Source: Clostridia bacterium (lineage in GTDB: Bacteria; Bacillota; Clostridia; Oscillospirales; Acutalibacteraceae). Taken from it: a DNA stretch of 64,000 bases. Under the pieces are notes generated by a model that was not told where the DNA came from, did no database searches, and saw only the letters and a list, made by a program, of their open reading frames with translations. Positions 36,559 through 45,116 of this stretch are shown here, piece after piece. The number at the start of each line of letters is the position of its first letter. The stretch's first letter is position 1. The DNA is taken from assembly GCA_017431035.1 (NCBI GenBank), contig JAFRLW010000028.1, positions 174,386 to 238,385 of the forward strand, written 5' to 3'. Made by a program: the position numbers and the translations under genes.

Positions 36559-36573
36559 ATAGCCTCTATTGTA
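36536..36573. repeat. 38-bp direct repeat, copy 2
   Basis: One mismatch to 35372-35409 (T for A). Marks the upstream edge of the acyltransferase insertion. Confidence 0.9.
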
Positions 36574-36613
36574 AAAAGGAAAATGATATCTATTATATCA
36601 TTTTCCTTTTTTT
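36573..36613. terminator. Terminator of hydroxyacyl-CoA dehydrogenase gene
   Basis: Stem GGAAAATGATA/TATCATTTTCC, with Ts on both strands (TTTTTAC on minus). It ends two bases before the dehydrogenase stop. Confidence 0.75.
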
Positions 36614-36614
36614 A

Positions 36615-37586
36615 CTATTCGTACTTATAAAATCCCTCTTTGGTGGATTTTCCGAGTTTGCCCTCTTCTATATACTTATTAAGGATTTGAAGCATACCCT
36701 TAAAATTATAAGGCATCATCATCTTTTTAAGTATCGGATTAAAGAGTCCCGGAACCTTTTGGTACTGTTCAACTATATTTTTAACCGTTATGAGTCCGAC
36801 AATATCCATTATCTCAAACGGACCTTTAGGCGCGCCGGTACCAAGTACCCACGCTTTATCAATGCTTTCGGGGTCGGAAACACCGTTTGCCATAAGGTCA
36901 AAACCGCTCATAAGGAAAGGCACCAGCATAGAATTGAGCAGATATCCGCTCTTTTCCTTATTAACAGGAAGCGCCACCATACGAATAGCGTTTGCAAAAT
37001 CAATAATTTCATCAAAATACTTTTGCTCGGTCTGGTCCTGTGCCATAACTTCGGCGGTATTCTGTTTCCATATATTATTTGCAAAATGAAGCGACAAGAA
37101 CTTATTCGGTCTGCCCGTGTATTTTGCAAAGGTGGAGGGCAAAAGGGTTGAAGAGTTTGTGACAAGAACGGTCTTTTCCTCTAAATTGGGGGAAAGTTTT
37201 TCATAAAACTCTATTTTTGCCTTTTGATTTTCCGCCATTGATTCAATAACGAGGTCGGCCCCTTGCATAGCCTTTTTCATATCGGTTTCAAGTTTTATGC
37301 TCTTATACGCATTTTCGGTCTTTTTTAGACAATCTTCATAATCAAAAGTTTCAACCTCGGCAAGACCTCTGCACCAGTTGGAAGGAAGTTTTCCCTCTTT
37401 AGTGTTCATAAGAGCAAGTGCGTCCTCATAAGCCTTTTTTAATGTGTCAAGTTTCGGTTGTGTGCGGGTTTTGCTTTCCTCGCTTCTGAGCCAAATGGTA
37501 ACGTCAAATCCGCAATAAGCCGACTGAAACGCAATTTGGCTGCCGAGAACTCCGCCGCCTGCAACAACTATTTTTTTGTAATTCAT
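36615..37586 (-). CDS. 3-hydroxyacyl-CoA dehydrogenase
   Basis: 323 residues from the ATG with SD AGGGGA; a TTG two codons earlier is less likely. N-terminal Rossmann NAD site VVAGGGVLGSQIAFQ, then DLVIESMAENQKAKI, VTNSSTLLPS and catalytic LHFANNIWK (His), with the C-terminal dimer domain (KSGYLLNSMLVPFL). It oxidises or reduces 3-hydroxyacyl-CoA, most likely 3-hydroxybutyryl-CoA in fermentation. No other butyrate-pathway genes are nearby. Slightly longer than Hbd (about 282 residues) because of an insert after the first strand. Confidence 0.85.
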   Translation of the reverse strand: MNYKKIVVAGGGVLGSQIAFQSAYCGFDVTIWLRSEESKTRTQPKLDTLKKAYEDALALMNTKEGKLPSNWCRGLAEVETFDYEDCLKKTENAYKSIKLETDMKKAMQGADLVIESMAENQKAKIEFYEKLSPNLEEKTVLVTNSSTLLPSTFAKYTGRPNKFLSLHFANNIWKQNTAEVMAQDQTEQKYFDEIIDFANAIRMVALPVNKEKSGYLLNSMLVPFLMSGFDLMANGVSDPESIDKAWVLGTGAPKGPFEIMDIVGLITVKNIVEQYQKVPGLFNPILKKMMMPYNFKGMLQILNKYIEEGKLGKSTKEGFYKYE

Positions 37587-37607
37587 ACTCAAATCCCCTA
37601 TTTTTTC

Positions 37608-37637
37608 AAAAAAGGCTAAGCCGCCTTAGCCTTTTTT
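37608..37637 (-). terminator. ppdK: Terminator of ppdK
   Basis: Perfect stem AAAAAAGGCTAAG/CTTAGCCTTTTTT, loop of 4, T-run on either strand. Confidence 0.88.
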
Positions 37638-37659
37638 GATTGTTTTATTCTTTTATTGC

Positions 37660-40290
37660 TTATTTCTTCTTGGCAATAGCAGCCTGCGCTGCGGCAAGAC
37701 GTGCTATCGGAACACGGAAGGGTGAGCAGGAAACGTAATCAAGACCGATTTCGTTACAGAACTCTACGGAATAGGGGTCGCCGCCGTGCTCTCCGCATAT
37801 ACCGATGTGGAGGTTGGGGTTAGCCTTTTTACCGAGGTCAATAGCCATCTTCATAAGTTTGCCGACACCGTTTCTGTCAAGTTTGGCAAACGGATCGTTT
37901 TCAAGAATCTTGGTGTCATAATAAGCGCCGAGGAACTTGCCTGCGTCGTCACGTGAGAAGCCGAAGGTCATCTGTGTAAGGTCGTTAGTACCGAAGCAGA
38001 AGAAGTCAGCTTCTGCGCCGATTTCGTCAGCGGTGAGAGCGGCACGGGGTACTTCAATCATAGTACCAACCTCATAATCTAGGTCAATGCCGGCAGCCTT
38101 GATTTCATCGTCAGCGCATTTAACAACAGTTTTCTTAACAAAGCTAAGTTCTTTAACTTCGCCAACAAGCGGAATCATAATTTCCGGTTTAACAGCCCAG
38201 TCGGGATGTGCTTTCTTAACGTTAATTGCGGCACGAACTATAGCCTTTGTCTGCATTGCGGCAATTTCAGGATAGGTAACTGCAAGACGGCAGCCACGAT
38301 GTCCCATCATGGGGTTGAACTCATGCAAAGAATTGATGATATTCTTAATGGTTTCAACGCTCTTGCCCTGTGCATCGGCGAGTTTCTTGATGTCTGCCTC
38401 TTCGGTAGGAACGAACTCGTGTAGCGGAGGATCAAGAAGACGAATAGTAACGGGAAGTCCTTTAAGAGCCTCATAAAGTTTCTCAAAGTCGCCCTGCTGT
38501 TCGGGAAGTATTTTTTCAAGCGCTGCTTCACGCTCTTTGGCGGTTTCGGAGCAGATCATCTCACGGAAAGCATCAATACGGTTGCCCTCGAAGAACATAT
38601 GCTCGGTACGGCAAAGTCCGATACCCTCAGCGCCGAGTTCTTCAGCCTTGATAGCGTCGGCAGGAGTGTCGGCATTGGTGCGAACCTTCATTGTGCGGAA
38701 CTCATCAGCCCAGTTCATAATCTTGCCGAACTCACCGGCGATAGAAGCCTCAACGGTGGGAATAACACCGTCATAAATCTTACCGGTAGAACCGTCAATA
38801 GAGATATAGTCTTTATCGGTATATGTTTTACCCTTAAGGGTGAACTGTCTTGCCTCTTCGTTCATAACGATTTCACCGCAACCGGAAACGCAGCATTTAC
38901 CCATACCACGAGCAACAACGGCAGCGTGAGAGGTCATACCGCCACGAACGGTGAGTATGCCCTGAGCGGCTTTCATACCCTCAATATCCTCAGGTGAAGT
39001 TTCAAGACGAACAAGGATAACCTTTTCGCCTGCTTCGGCTCTGGTCTTAGCCTCTTCAGCCGAGAAAGCAACTTTACCGCAAGCAGCTCCGGGAGAAGCA
39101 CCGAGTGCCTGAGCGGCAGGTGTAGACTCCTTAAGCGCTTTGGGGTCGAACTGCGGGTGAAGCAAAGTATCAAGGTTACGGGGATCGATCATAGCAACCG
39201 CTTCTTCACGGGTGCGTTTGCCCTCGTCAACCAAATCACAAGCGATTTTAAGAGCGGCCTGAGCGGTACGCTTACCGTTACGGGTCTGAAGCATATAAAG
39301 TTTGCCGTTTTGTACGGTGAACTCCATATCCTGCATATCACGATAATGATCTTCAAGAAGTTTGCAAACCTTGTTGAACTCGGCAAAAGCCTCAGGGAAC
39401 TTGTTTTCCATTTCGGAAATGTGCATAGGTGTACGAACACCGGCAACAACGTCCTCGCCCTGAGCGTTGGTGAGGAACTCACCGAAGAGTCCTTTTTCAC
39501 CGGTAGCCGGGTCACGTGTAAAGGCAACGCCTGTACCGCAGTCATCACCCATATTACCGAACGCCATCATCTGAACGTTAACGGCGGTACCCCAAGAATA
39601 AGGGATATCGTTATCACGACGGTAAACGTTGGCACGGGGGTTGTCCCAAGAACGGAAAACTGCCTCAACGGCGCCCATAAGCTGTTCCTTAGGATCGGTC
39701 GGGAACTCTTTGCCTATTTTGGATTTATATTCAGCCTTGAACTGTCCTGCGAGTTCTTTAAGATCATCAGCAGTAAGTTCAACGTCCAAAGTAACGCCTT
39801 TTTCGGCTTTCATTTTGTCTATGAGTTCTTCAAAATACTTTTTGCCTACTTCCATAACAACATCAGAATACATCTGAATAAAACGACGGTAGCAGTCCCA
39901 AGCCCAACGGGGATTGTTTGACTTTTCAGCCATAACGTTTACAACTTCCTCATTAAGACCGAGGTTAAGTATAGTGTCCATCATACCCGGCATAGAAGCA
40001 CGAGCGCCCGAACGAACGGAAACGAGAAGCGGATTTTCAAGATCGCCGAACTTTCTGCCGGTGATTTCTTCCATTTTCTCAATGTATTCCATTATTTGCG
40101 ACTGGATCTCGCTGTTGATTTTTCTGCCGTCATCATAGTAACTTGTGCAGGCTTCGGTTGTGATAGTAAAGCCCTGCGGTACGGGAAGACCGATATTGGT
40201 CATTTCCGCAAGGTTTGCACCTTTACCGCCGAGAAGTTCACGCATGTCGGCATTGCCTTCGGTAAAGAGATATACATATTTCTTTGCCAT
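37660..40290 (-). CDS. ppdK: Pyruvate, phosphate dikinase
   Basis: 876 residues from the ATG with SD GGAGG, the standard length. N-terminal ATP-grasp part (GGKGANLAEM, SVRSGARASMPGMMDT), phosphohistidine swivel domain with GGMTSHAAVVARGMGKCC, and C-terminal TIM barrel with FGTNDLTQMTFG and GICGEHGGDP. It interconverts pyruvate + ATP + Pi and PEP + AMP + PPi and in Clostridia runs in glycolysis. It has its own promoter and terminator. Confidence 0.97.
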   Translation of the reverse strand: MAKKYVYLFTEGNADMRELLGGKGANLAEMTNIGLPVPQGFTITTEACTSYYDDGRKINSEIQSQIMEYIEKMEEITGRKFGDLENPLLVSVRSGARASMPGMMDTILNLGLNEEVVNVMAEKSNNPRWAWDCYRRFIQMYSDVVMEVGKKYFEELIDKMKAEKGVTLDVELTADDLKELAGQFKAEYKSKIGKEFPTDPKEQLMGAVEAVFRSWDNPRANVYRRDNDIPYSWGTAVNVQMMAFGNMGDDCGTGVAFTRDPATGEKGLFGEFLTNAQGEDVVAGVRTPMHISEMENKFPEAFAEFNKVCKLLEDHYRDMQDMEFTVQNGKLYMLQTRNGKRTAQAALKIACDLVDEGKRTREEAVAMIDPRNLDTLLHPQFDPKALKESTPAAQALGASPGAACGKVAFSAEEAKTRAEAGEKVILVRLETSPEDIEGMKAAQGILTVRGGMTSHAAVVARGMGKCCVSGCGEIVMNEEARQFTLKGKTYTDKDYISIDGSTGKIYDGVIPTVEASIAGEFGKIMNWADEFRTMKVRTNADTPADAIKAEELGAEGIGLCRTEHMFFEGNRIDAFREMICSETAKEREAALEKILPEQQGDFEKLYEALKGLPVTIRLLDPPLHEFVPTEEADIKKLADAQGKSVETIKNIINSLHEFNPMMGHRGCRLAVTYPEIAAMQTKAIVRAAINVKKAHPDWAVKPEIMIPLVGEVKELSFVKKTVVKCADDEIKAAGIDLDYEVGTMIEVPRAALTADEIGAEADFFCFGTNDLTQMTFGFSRDDAGKFLGAYYDTKILENDPFAKLDRNGVGKLMKMAIDLGKKANPNLHIGICGEHGGDPYSVEFCNEIGLDYVSCSPFRVPIARLAAAQAAIAKKK

Positions 40291-40354
40291 TTTTCTTTCC
40301 TCCATTATATACATTTTTATTTTTCGCATTAAAGAAACAAAAGTTTCAAAGGTC

Positions 40355-40383
40355 ATTATAACATTATTTTTAATTATTTACAA
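40355..40383 (-). promoter_or_regulatory. ppdK: Promoter of ppdK
   Basis: Minus strand TTGTAA, 17 bases, TATAAT, 65 bases ahead of the start. Confidence 0.8.
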
Positions 40384-40502
40384 GTATTATAATCGCCATA
40401 TTATTACAATTTTTATTATAACAAATATAACTTTTTTATAATTTGAAAACAAAAATCCGTGCCCGGCGGTTTTTATGTTCACATCTATTGTTTTCAAAAA
40501 AC

Positions 40503-40532
40503 AATCAGCCGATAGAAAACTATCGGCTGATT
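40503..40532 (-). terminator. Terminator after zinc-ribbon gene
   Basis: Perfect 13-bp stem AATCAGCCGATAG with loop of 4, then GTTTTTT on the minus strand. Confidence 0.9.
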
Positions 40533-40544
40533 AAAAACAAAGAA

Positions 40545-41051
40545 TTATTTAAGAAACTTAAGGCTTTTTATAATTGCAGGCTCTTTGGCTTGACCTTTGC
40601 AAACCTGGAAGAAACAAATTATCTCAATAACAGCGAGTATCGTTACGAAAATACCTGCGGCTATCGGAACAATTATAGTCCATAAAAGAAGCACGGCGCA
40701 AATCGTGGTCAACACTTCAACAATCAAAAACTTCATAGCCTGACGAAGGTGGAAAGCAACGTACTTTGAATTGTTAGAAGCGAGCAAAGCGATTATTATA
40801 CCTACAACACCGAGAATATATACCGACATTGCAAACACTTTGTTCTCGGAAATATCCTTCGGGTCAAACTCGCCTGTGTGATCGGCGGGATCAACATATA
40901 CGGGAGCCGGAGCATAAACCGGTGCCGCCTGAGGAGGATTTGTGGGCTGGGGATTGCTTCCCGGTTGATTTTCTGCAAGTTTCGCACCGCAAGAGGTGCA
41001 AAACGCGGCGTTATCATCGACAGAAGCATTACAGTTAGGACAATTTTTCAT
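40545..41051 (-). CDS. Zinc-ribbon membrane protein (DUF4870-like)
   Basis: 168 residues from the ATG with SD AAAGGTG. N-terminal zinc ribbon CPNCNASVDDNAAFCTSCG, then a Pro-rich linker (PQPTNPPQAAPVYAPAPV), then three to four helices with the DUF4870-like YVAFHLRQAMKFLIVE. It is probably an inner-membrane protein with a cytosolic ribbon. It follows the SPFH/ydj-type genes but has its own promoter. Function unknown. Confidence 0.8.
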   Translation of the reverse strand: MKNCPNCNASVDDNAAFCTSCGAKLAENQPGSNPQPTNPPQAAPVYAPAPVYVDPADHTGEFDPKDISENKVFAMSVYILGVVGIIIALLASNNSKYVAFHLRQAMKFLIVEVLTTICAVLLLWTIIVPIAAGIFVTILAVIEIICFFQVCKGQAKEPAIIKSLKFLK

Positions 41052-41085
41052 TATAATCACCTTTCCGTTTTTTTATTGCAATTAT

Positions 41086-41114
41086 ATTTTACAACACCTG
41101 TCATTTCTTGTCAA
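41086..41114 (-). promoter_or_regulatory. Promoter of zinc-ribbon gene
   Basis: Minus strand TTGACA, 17 bases, TAAAAT. Confidence 0.8.
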
Positions 41115-41126
41115 TTGTTGTAAATA

Positions 41127-41157
41127 AAAGGTCAAAGTCTTTAAGGCCTTGACCTTT
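41127..41157 (-). terminator. Terminator of dap-ydj operon
   Basis: Stem AAAGGTCAA/TTGACCTTT with inner pairs, then TATTTAC on the minus strand; seven bases past the SPFH gene stop. Confidence 0.7.
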
Positions 41158-41163
41158 ATTGTT

Positions 41164-42342
41164 TTACGGTTTCGGTTTTCCGCAGTTGGTGCAGAAATTG
41201 CCGGTGTTTTCAGCGCCGCATTCGCAGGTCCAGCCACTATTCTTCGGTTTTCCGCAGTTAGTGCAGAAATTACCGGTGTTCTCGGCACCGCACTCGCATA
41301 CCCAAGTATCAGCGGCAGGTTTGCCCGCATTTTGAGCGCCCATAGCATAGAGGTTTTGAGTGTTCATGGCGTTTCCTGCGTTCATAGCCATACCCATACC
41401 CATAAAGCCTGCCATTGCGCCGTTTGAGTTCTCCGCCGCCGCACGCATAGCGTCCGCCTGAGCGCCGGTAAGGGTTGCCGCCGCCATAGTCGGATCTCTG
41501 AGAATTGCCGCTTTTTGTGCGTTTTTGATAAGTTCCTGATCCTCTTCGGGAAGCGTTACACTGCCGAGTGCAACCGATACGACTTTAAGTCCACGAAGTT
41601 CACTCCACTTGCCCGACAAGGCTTCGTTCAGCGCATTTTCAAGTTCGGTGTTGTGCTGAACTATCTGATTGGGGCGAAGTCCCAAATCGGAAAGTTTTCC
41701 GAAAGCGGGTTGCAAAGCGCTTATAAACTCGGTTTTCAGTTGAGTATCGAGTTCCTCCCTGCTGTAACTTTCGGATACGTTTCCGCAAACGTTTGTGTAG
41801 AAGAGTATCGGGTCGGCGATTTTATAGGAATAAACGCCTGATGCACGTACCGAAACGTCTATATCAAGATTTAAGTTTTTATCAACAACTCGGAAAGGCA
41901 CGGGGTTTGGTGTGCCGAACTTGTTATCTATAAGTTCCTTTGTGTTGAAATAATATACACGCTGGTCTTTAGCGGTATCTCCGCCAAAGGTGAAACGTTT
42001 GCCGAGAACCTTAAAAGTTTCTTTTATGCTTTGACCTAATTTTCCGGTAAAAATGCTCGGCTCTGATGATGTATCATAGGTGAACTGGCCCGGCTCGGCG
42101 CAAACTTCGACAACCTTACCCTGCTCAACTATAATCATACATTGACCGTCGGCAACGGCAATACCCGATCCGTTAGAAATGATGTTATCGTTGCCTTTAG
42201 TGTTGGAAGAGCGTCCCGAAACACGCTTTTGACCCTTTACCATAAGGGTGTTTACATCAAGCGCATCACAATAGAAAAACTCTTTCCATTGATCAGCGAG
42301 AGTGCCGCCGAGGGCGCCTGCTGCAGCTTTAATAAGTCCCAT
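41164..42342 (-). CDS. SPFH/virion-core-like protein with two zinc ribbons (YdjI-like)
   Basis: 392 residues. The N-terminal roughly 290 residues are a YdjI-type SPFH domain (ADGQCMIIVEQGKVVEV, DIDVSVRASGVYSYKI, ELRGLKVVSVALGSV), then an Ala/Gly/Met-rich linker. Two near-identical ribbons of the type CECGAENTGNFCTNCGKPK follow, duplicated also at DNA level. In B. subtilis YdjI is in the PspA-type membrane-stress operon and recruits partners to damaged membrane. SD AAAGGAG. Last of the asd-dapA-dapB-ydjGHI-like string. Confidence 0.85.
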   Translation of the reverse strand: MGLIKAAAGALGGTLADQWKEFFYCDALDVNTLMVKGQKRVSGRSSNTKGNDNIISNGSGIAVADGQCMIIVEQGKVVEVCAEPGQFTYDTSSEPSIFTGKLGQSIKETFKVLGKRFTFGGDTAKDQRVYYFNTKELIDNKFGTPNPVPFRVVDKNLNLDIDVSVRASGVYSYKIADPILFYTNVCGNVSESYSREELDTQLKTEFISALQPAFGKLSDLGLRPNQIVQHNTELENALNEALSGKWSELRGLKVVSVALGSVTLPEEDQELIKNAQKAAILRDPTMAAATLTGAQADAMRAAAENSNGAMAGFMGMGMAMNAGNAMNTQNLYAMGAQNAGKPAADTWVCECGAENTGNFCTNCGKPKNSGWTCECGAENTGNFCTNCGKPKP

Positions 42343-42372
42343 TTGTATTTCTCCTTTATTTTGTCTTTATAG

Positions 42373-43212
42373 TTAAAAGTCTCTGCCACCGCTTGAAAAA
42401 CTTCCGCCTGATGAGGATGATCCGCTACTGAACGAAGATCCTCCCGAACGGTCGTTATCCTGCGGTTTTGCGACCTTAGTCACCGTGGTATAAAGATAGT
42501 CAACCGATTTATCGTGTACTACGTAACTGCCATCGGCAAGATATTCTTTTGCGTCAACCGGGCTTACAACACGCATCTTTTTCTTAAGCCCTGAAACGTA
42601 TATCAAAGATACTATAAGTCCTATAACATAACCGATAAGCACCCCGAGTAAAAACTTTTTGACGGGGAAAGAGTTTTTCTCGTGCATAAGGCTGTCAACA
42701 TATTCGATATGTTTTTTGAAAGCCGAATAGTAATCGCCTTTATTTCTTATATCATTGTCAACGAGTTCATCTATTTCATAGGTGACGTCAGCGTTGAATA
42801 TCTCTTCACACTTACCTATTGAGGTTGTGCGCCAACCTCTGTTGCCCTCTTCAAGACTTAGATAAAAGACAACTGCATCATAGGTATCTCCCACGCCGTA
42901 ACCGTTATAATAAAGGAAATCGGCGGAGTAGACCTCTTTGCTTAACCCGTGGTTATCGGTATCGGTAAATATGACATAACCTATATTATATGTATCAACT
43001 ATTTTTTGTACCGCCGCCGAGAGTTCCTCTTCTTCACTATCGGTCAGTATCTCCGCATTGTCTACAACACGGGGCAGATTGCTTCCGTGAAAGTTTTGAA
43101 AATCCGGCTGGTTTTCGGGGTACCAATAATCAATAGTTGTAGCCGATACGGGAGTAAGGCAAATGGAAAACAAAAGAATTGCCAAAATAAGTGAAACAAC
43201 AGTTTTTTTCAT
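42373..43212 (-). CDS. TPM-domain membrane protein (YdjH-like)
   Basis: 279 residues. Signal peptide (residues 1-24, KKTVVSLILAILLFSICLTPVSA), then an extracytoplasmic TPM/YgcG domain (PRVVDNAEILTDSEEEEL, YGVGDTYDAVVFYLS), one membrane helix near 190-210, a cytosolic part and a Ser/Gly-rich tail ending FSSGGRDF, as in YgcG and B. subtilis YdjH. It sits 12 bases after the YdjG-like gene and 30 before the SPFH gene. Likely part of a membrane-stress complex. Confidence 0.85.
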   Translation of the reverse strand: MKKTVVSLILAILLFSICLTPVSATTIDYWYPENQPDFQNFHGSNLPRVVDNAEILTDSEEEELSAAVQKIVDTYNIGYVIFTDTDNHGLSKEVYSADFLYYNGYGVGDTYDAVVFYLSLEEGNRGWRTTSIGKCEEIFNADVTYEIDELVDNDIRNKGDYYSAFKKHIEYVDSLMHEKNSFPVKKFLLGVLIGYVIGLIVSLIYVSGLKKKMRVVSPVDAKEYLADGSYVVHDKSVDYLYTTVTKVAKPQDNDRSGGSSFSSGSSSSGGSFSSGGRDF

Positions 43213-43224
43213 CTCGCCGTCCCC

Positions 43225-44310
43225 CTATTTCATAAACCATGTGGCTATTAACGATATCGGCACCGCAATAGCGGAAGCAATTCCCAATGTGTATAACCAC
43301 TGTTTAGCACGGCTGATAGGCAGTTCGCCCACCACTTTTCCCGTTTGTCCGTTTACCGCAAGTCGATAGTTTTTGCCTTTGTAGGTCATATTGAGCAAAT
43401 ACACCGGCAAAAGCGCATATTTGACCGACGGGTCGTAGAGTTTTAATGCACTTGCCTCTGTGGAAATCGTATCAAACCCGTCATCAGCAGTACCTCTTAA
43501 AACACTTTCTGCGCTCACGTACATTCGGTTTTCGGCACGGGGCAAACTGAGATCGGGATCGGTGTCAAAACGATCCGCCAAAAAGCCCGAAAGATAGCCG
43601 TCGTTAAAATCCGTAAGTTTACTGTAATCAAAGGGTTCAAGCGCATCCATAAGGTCGTCATCCATACGCTCGCTGCCGTCAACCGGTATTTTTTCAAAAC
43701 GCATTTCGCCTGACACGTATATATTATAGTGTCTGGTTTCGGTATAATCATAGTATTTATCGGAATAGTAACGTATACGAGTTCCGCCGAACTTCATTTT
43801 TCCGTCAATTCCGCCGTCAAAGAGCCAGAACGGAACGTATATACCGGTGATTTTGCTGAGTTTGCGTTGACTCTTAAAATCACTTGGCAACAGTTTTTTA
43901 CCGCTAAAATGGTTAAGCACCGCTTTCATTGCCGCCTCTTTATCAATGGCAAAAGGTATAACTGCGTTCGGCTTTAGCCCTCCGCCTAATCGGTCAGAGA
44001 GCACAACCACGTTTTCACAATAAGGGCATTTGGTGGCGGCGGTAGTCTTTTCACACTCGATTTGCGCACCGCAAGAGCCGCAAATATAAACGGCGGTATT
44101 TTCAAATCTTTGTTTGTTTTCTTCAAAGTTGCGCTTGTATTCGCCCCAGTCAAAAGAACTTTCCTCATTTTCAAAGTTTGCCGCTTTGATAAGGGCGTCT
44201 ACACTGTACTCGTTTGAGCAGTTGTTACAGGTGAGGCTTTCACTGCCCGGAACGTATACAATAGGAGAGCCGCAACTCGGACATTTGAAAGATTTTATAT
44301 TATCACTCAT
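43225..44310 (-). CDS. Zinc-ribbon membrane protein (YdjG-like)
   Basis: 361 residues. Two zinc-binding pairs at the N-terminus (CPSCGSPIV...CNNCSNEY and CGSCGAQI...CPYCENVV), a middle domain (GIYVPFWLFDGGIDG, YALLPVYLLNMTYKGK) and a single C-terminal helix (about 335-358). This is the layout of B. subtilis YdjG, which joins YdjH to anchor PspA/YdjI at the membrane. A pspA (ydjF) gene is missing here. Only 18 bases separate it from dapB. Confidence 0.85.
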   Translation of the reverse strand: MSDNIKSFKCPSCGSPIVYVPGSESLTCNNCSNEYSVDALIKAANFENEESSFDWGEYKRNFEENKQRFENTAVYICGSCGAQIECEKTTAATKCPYCENVVVLSDRLGGGLKPNAVIPFAIDKEAAMKAVLNHFSGKKLLPSDFKSQRKLSKITGIYVPFWLFDGGIDGKMKFGGTRIRYYSDKYYDYTETRHYNIYVSGEMRFEKIPVDGSERMDDDLMDALEPFDYSKLTDFNDGYLSGFLADRFDTDPDLSLPRAENRMYVSAESVLRGTADDGFDTISTEASALKLYDPSVKYALLPVYLLNMTYKGKNYRLAVNGQTGKVVGELPISRAKQWLYTLGIASAIAVPISLIATWFMK

Positions 44311-44328
44311 AGATTTGTCCCCTGTTTT

Positions 44329-45081
44329 TTAATCAATACCCAAAAGGTCGTTCATATTATAAAGTCCCGCTTTTTTATTCACAATAAACCTTGCCGCACT
44401 GATAGCGCCTGCCGCAAACACCGCGCGTGACTCGGCATTATGAGAAAGGGTTATAACCTCGTTCTCACCGGCAAAAATAACATCGTGTTCGCCAACGATA
44501 GTTCCGCCTCTGATAGAGTGAACGCCTATCTCTTTAGGGTCTCTTTTTGCCCTTTTTGAGTGGCGGTCAAACTCAAAGTGAAGTTCGTTCCCTCTGGCAG
44601 CGTTCGCCGCATCGGCAAGCATAAGCGCCGTACCCGACGGGGCGTCAAGTTTATTATGGTGGTGTTTTTCCACAACCTCGATATCAAATCCCGGCATCAT
44701 AGCCGCCGCGCGTTTTACAAGGGAGATAAGTACGTTCACGCCAAGTGAAAAGTTTGCGGTTTTGAAAATCGGGATAACCTTTGCGGCCGCTTTTATTCTC
44801 TCTAACTGTTTATCAGAATAACCTGTTGTTGCAATTACAACCGGTATCTTTTTTTCTTCCGCATAATCGAGCATTTTTTCAAGCGCCGATACGTTTGAAA
44901 AATCGATAATAACGTCAAGAGGAACATTTACCGAAGCGAAGTCGCTGAAAATAGGGAAACCGCACGATACCTCGTTTCTATCAACGCCGGCGACAATCTT
45001 TATATCATTTTGAGCGGCGGCAACAGCACTTACGTTTTTACCCATAGCGCCTGCGGCGCCTGAAAGAAGTACATTTAACAT
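44329..45081 (-). CDS. dapB: 4-hydroxy-tetrahydrodipicolinate reductase
   Basis: 250 residues. Nucleotide-binding LLSGAAGAMGKNV, catalytic EKHHHNKLDAPSGTA and C-terminal GGTIVGEHDVIF. It reduces hydroxytetrahydrodipicolinate with NAD(P)H in the diaminopimelate/lysine pathway, feeding peptidoglycan synthesis. It lies 35 bases after dapA. Confidence 0.97.
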   Translation of the reverse strand: MLNVLLSGAAGAMGKNVSAVAAAQNDIKIVAGVDRNEVSCGFPIFSDFASVNVPLDVIIDFSNVSALEKMLDYAEEKKIPVVIATTGYSDKQLERIKAAAKVIPIFKTANFSLGVNVLISLVKRAAAMMPGFDIEVVEKHHHNKLDAPSGTALMLADAANAARGNELHFEFDRHSKRAKRDPKEIGVHSIRGGTIVGEHDVIFAGENEVITLSHNAESRAVFAAGAISAARFIVNKKAGLYNMNDLLGID

Positions 45082-45116
45082 CTTTTTTCCTTTTCCGTTT
45101 TAAGACATAGTTAAAA

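Noticed and set aside
39157-39921. 254-codon ORF opposite ppdK, and other long antisense frames such as 20424-21290
   Set aside because: Each lies fully inside a well-supported gene on the other strand, with no ribosome site or family motifs.
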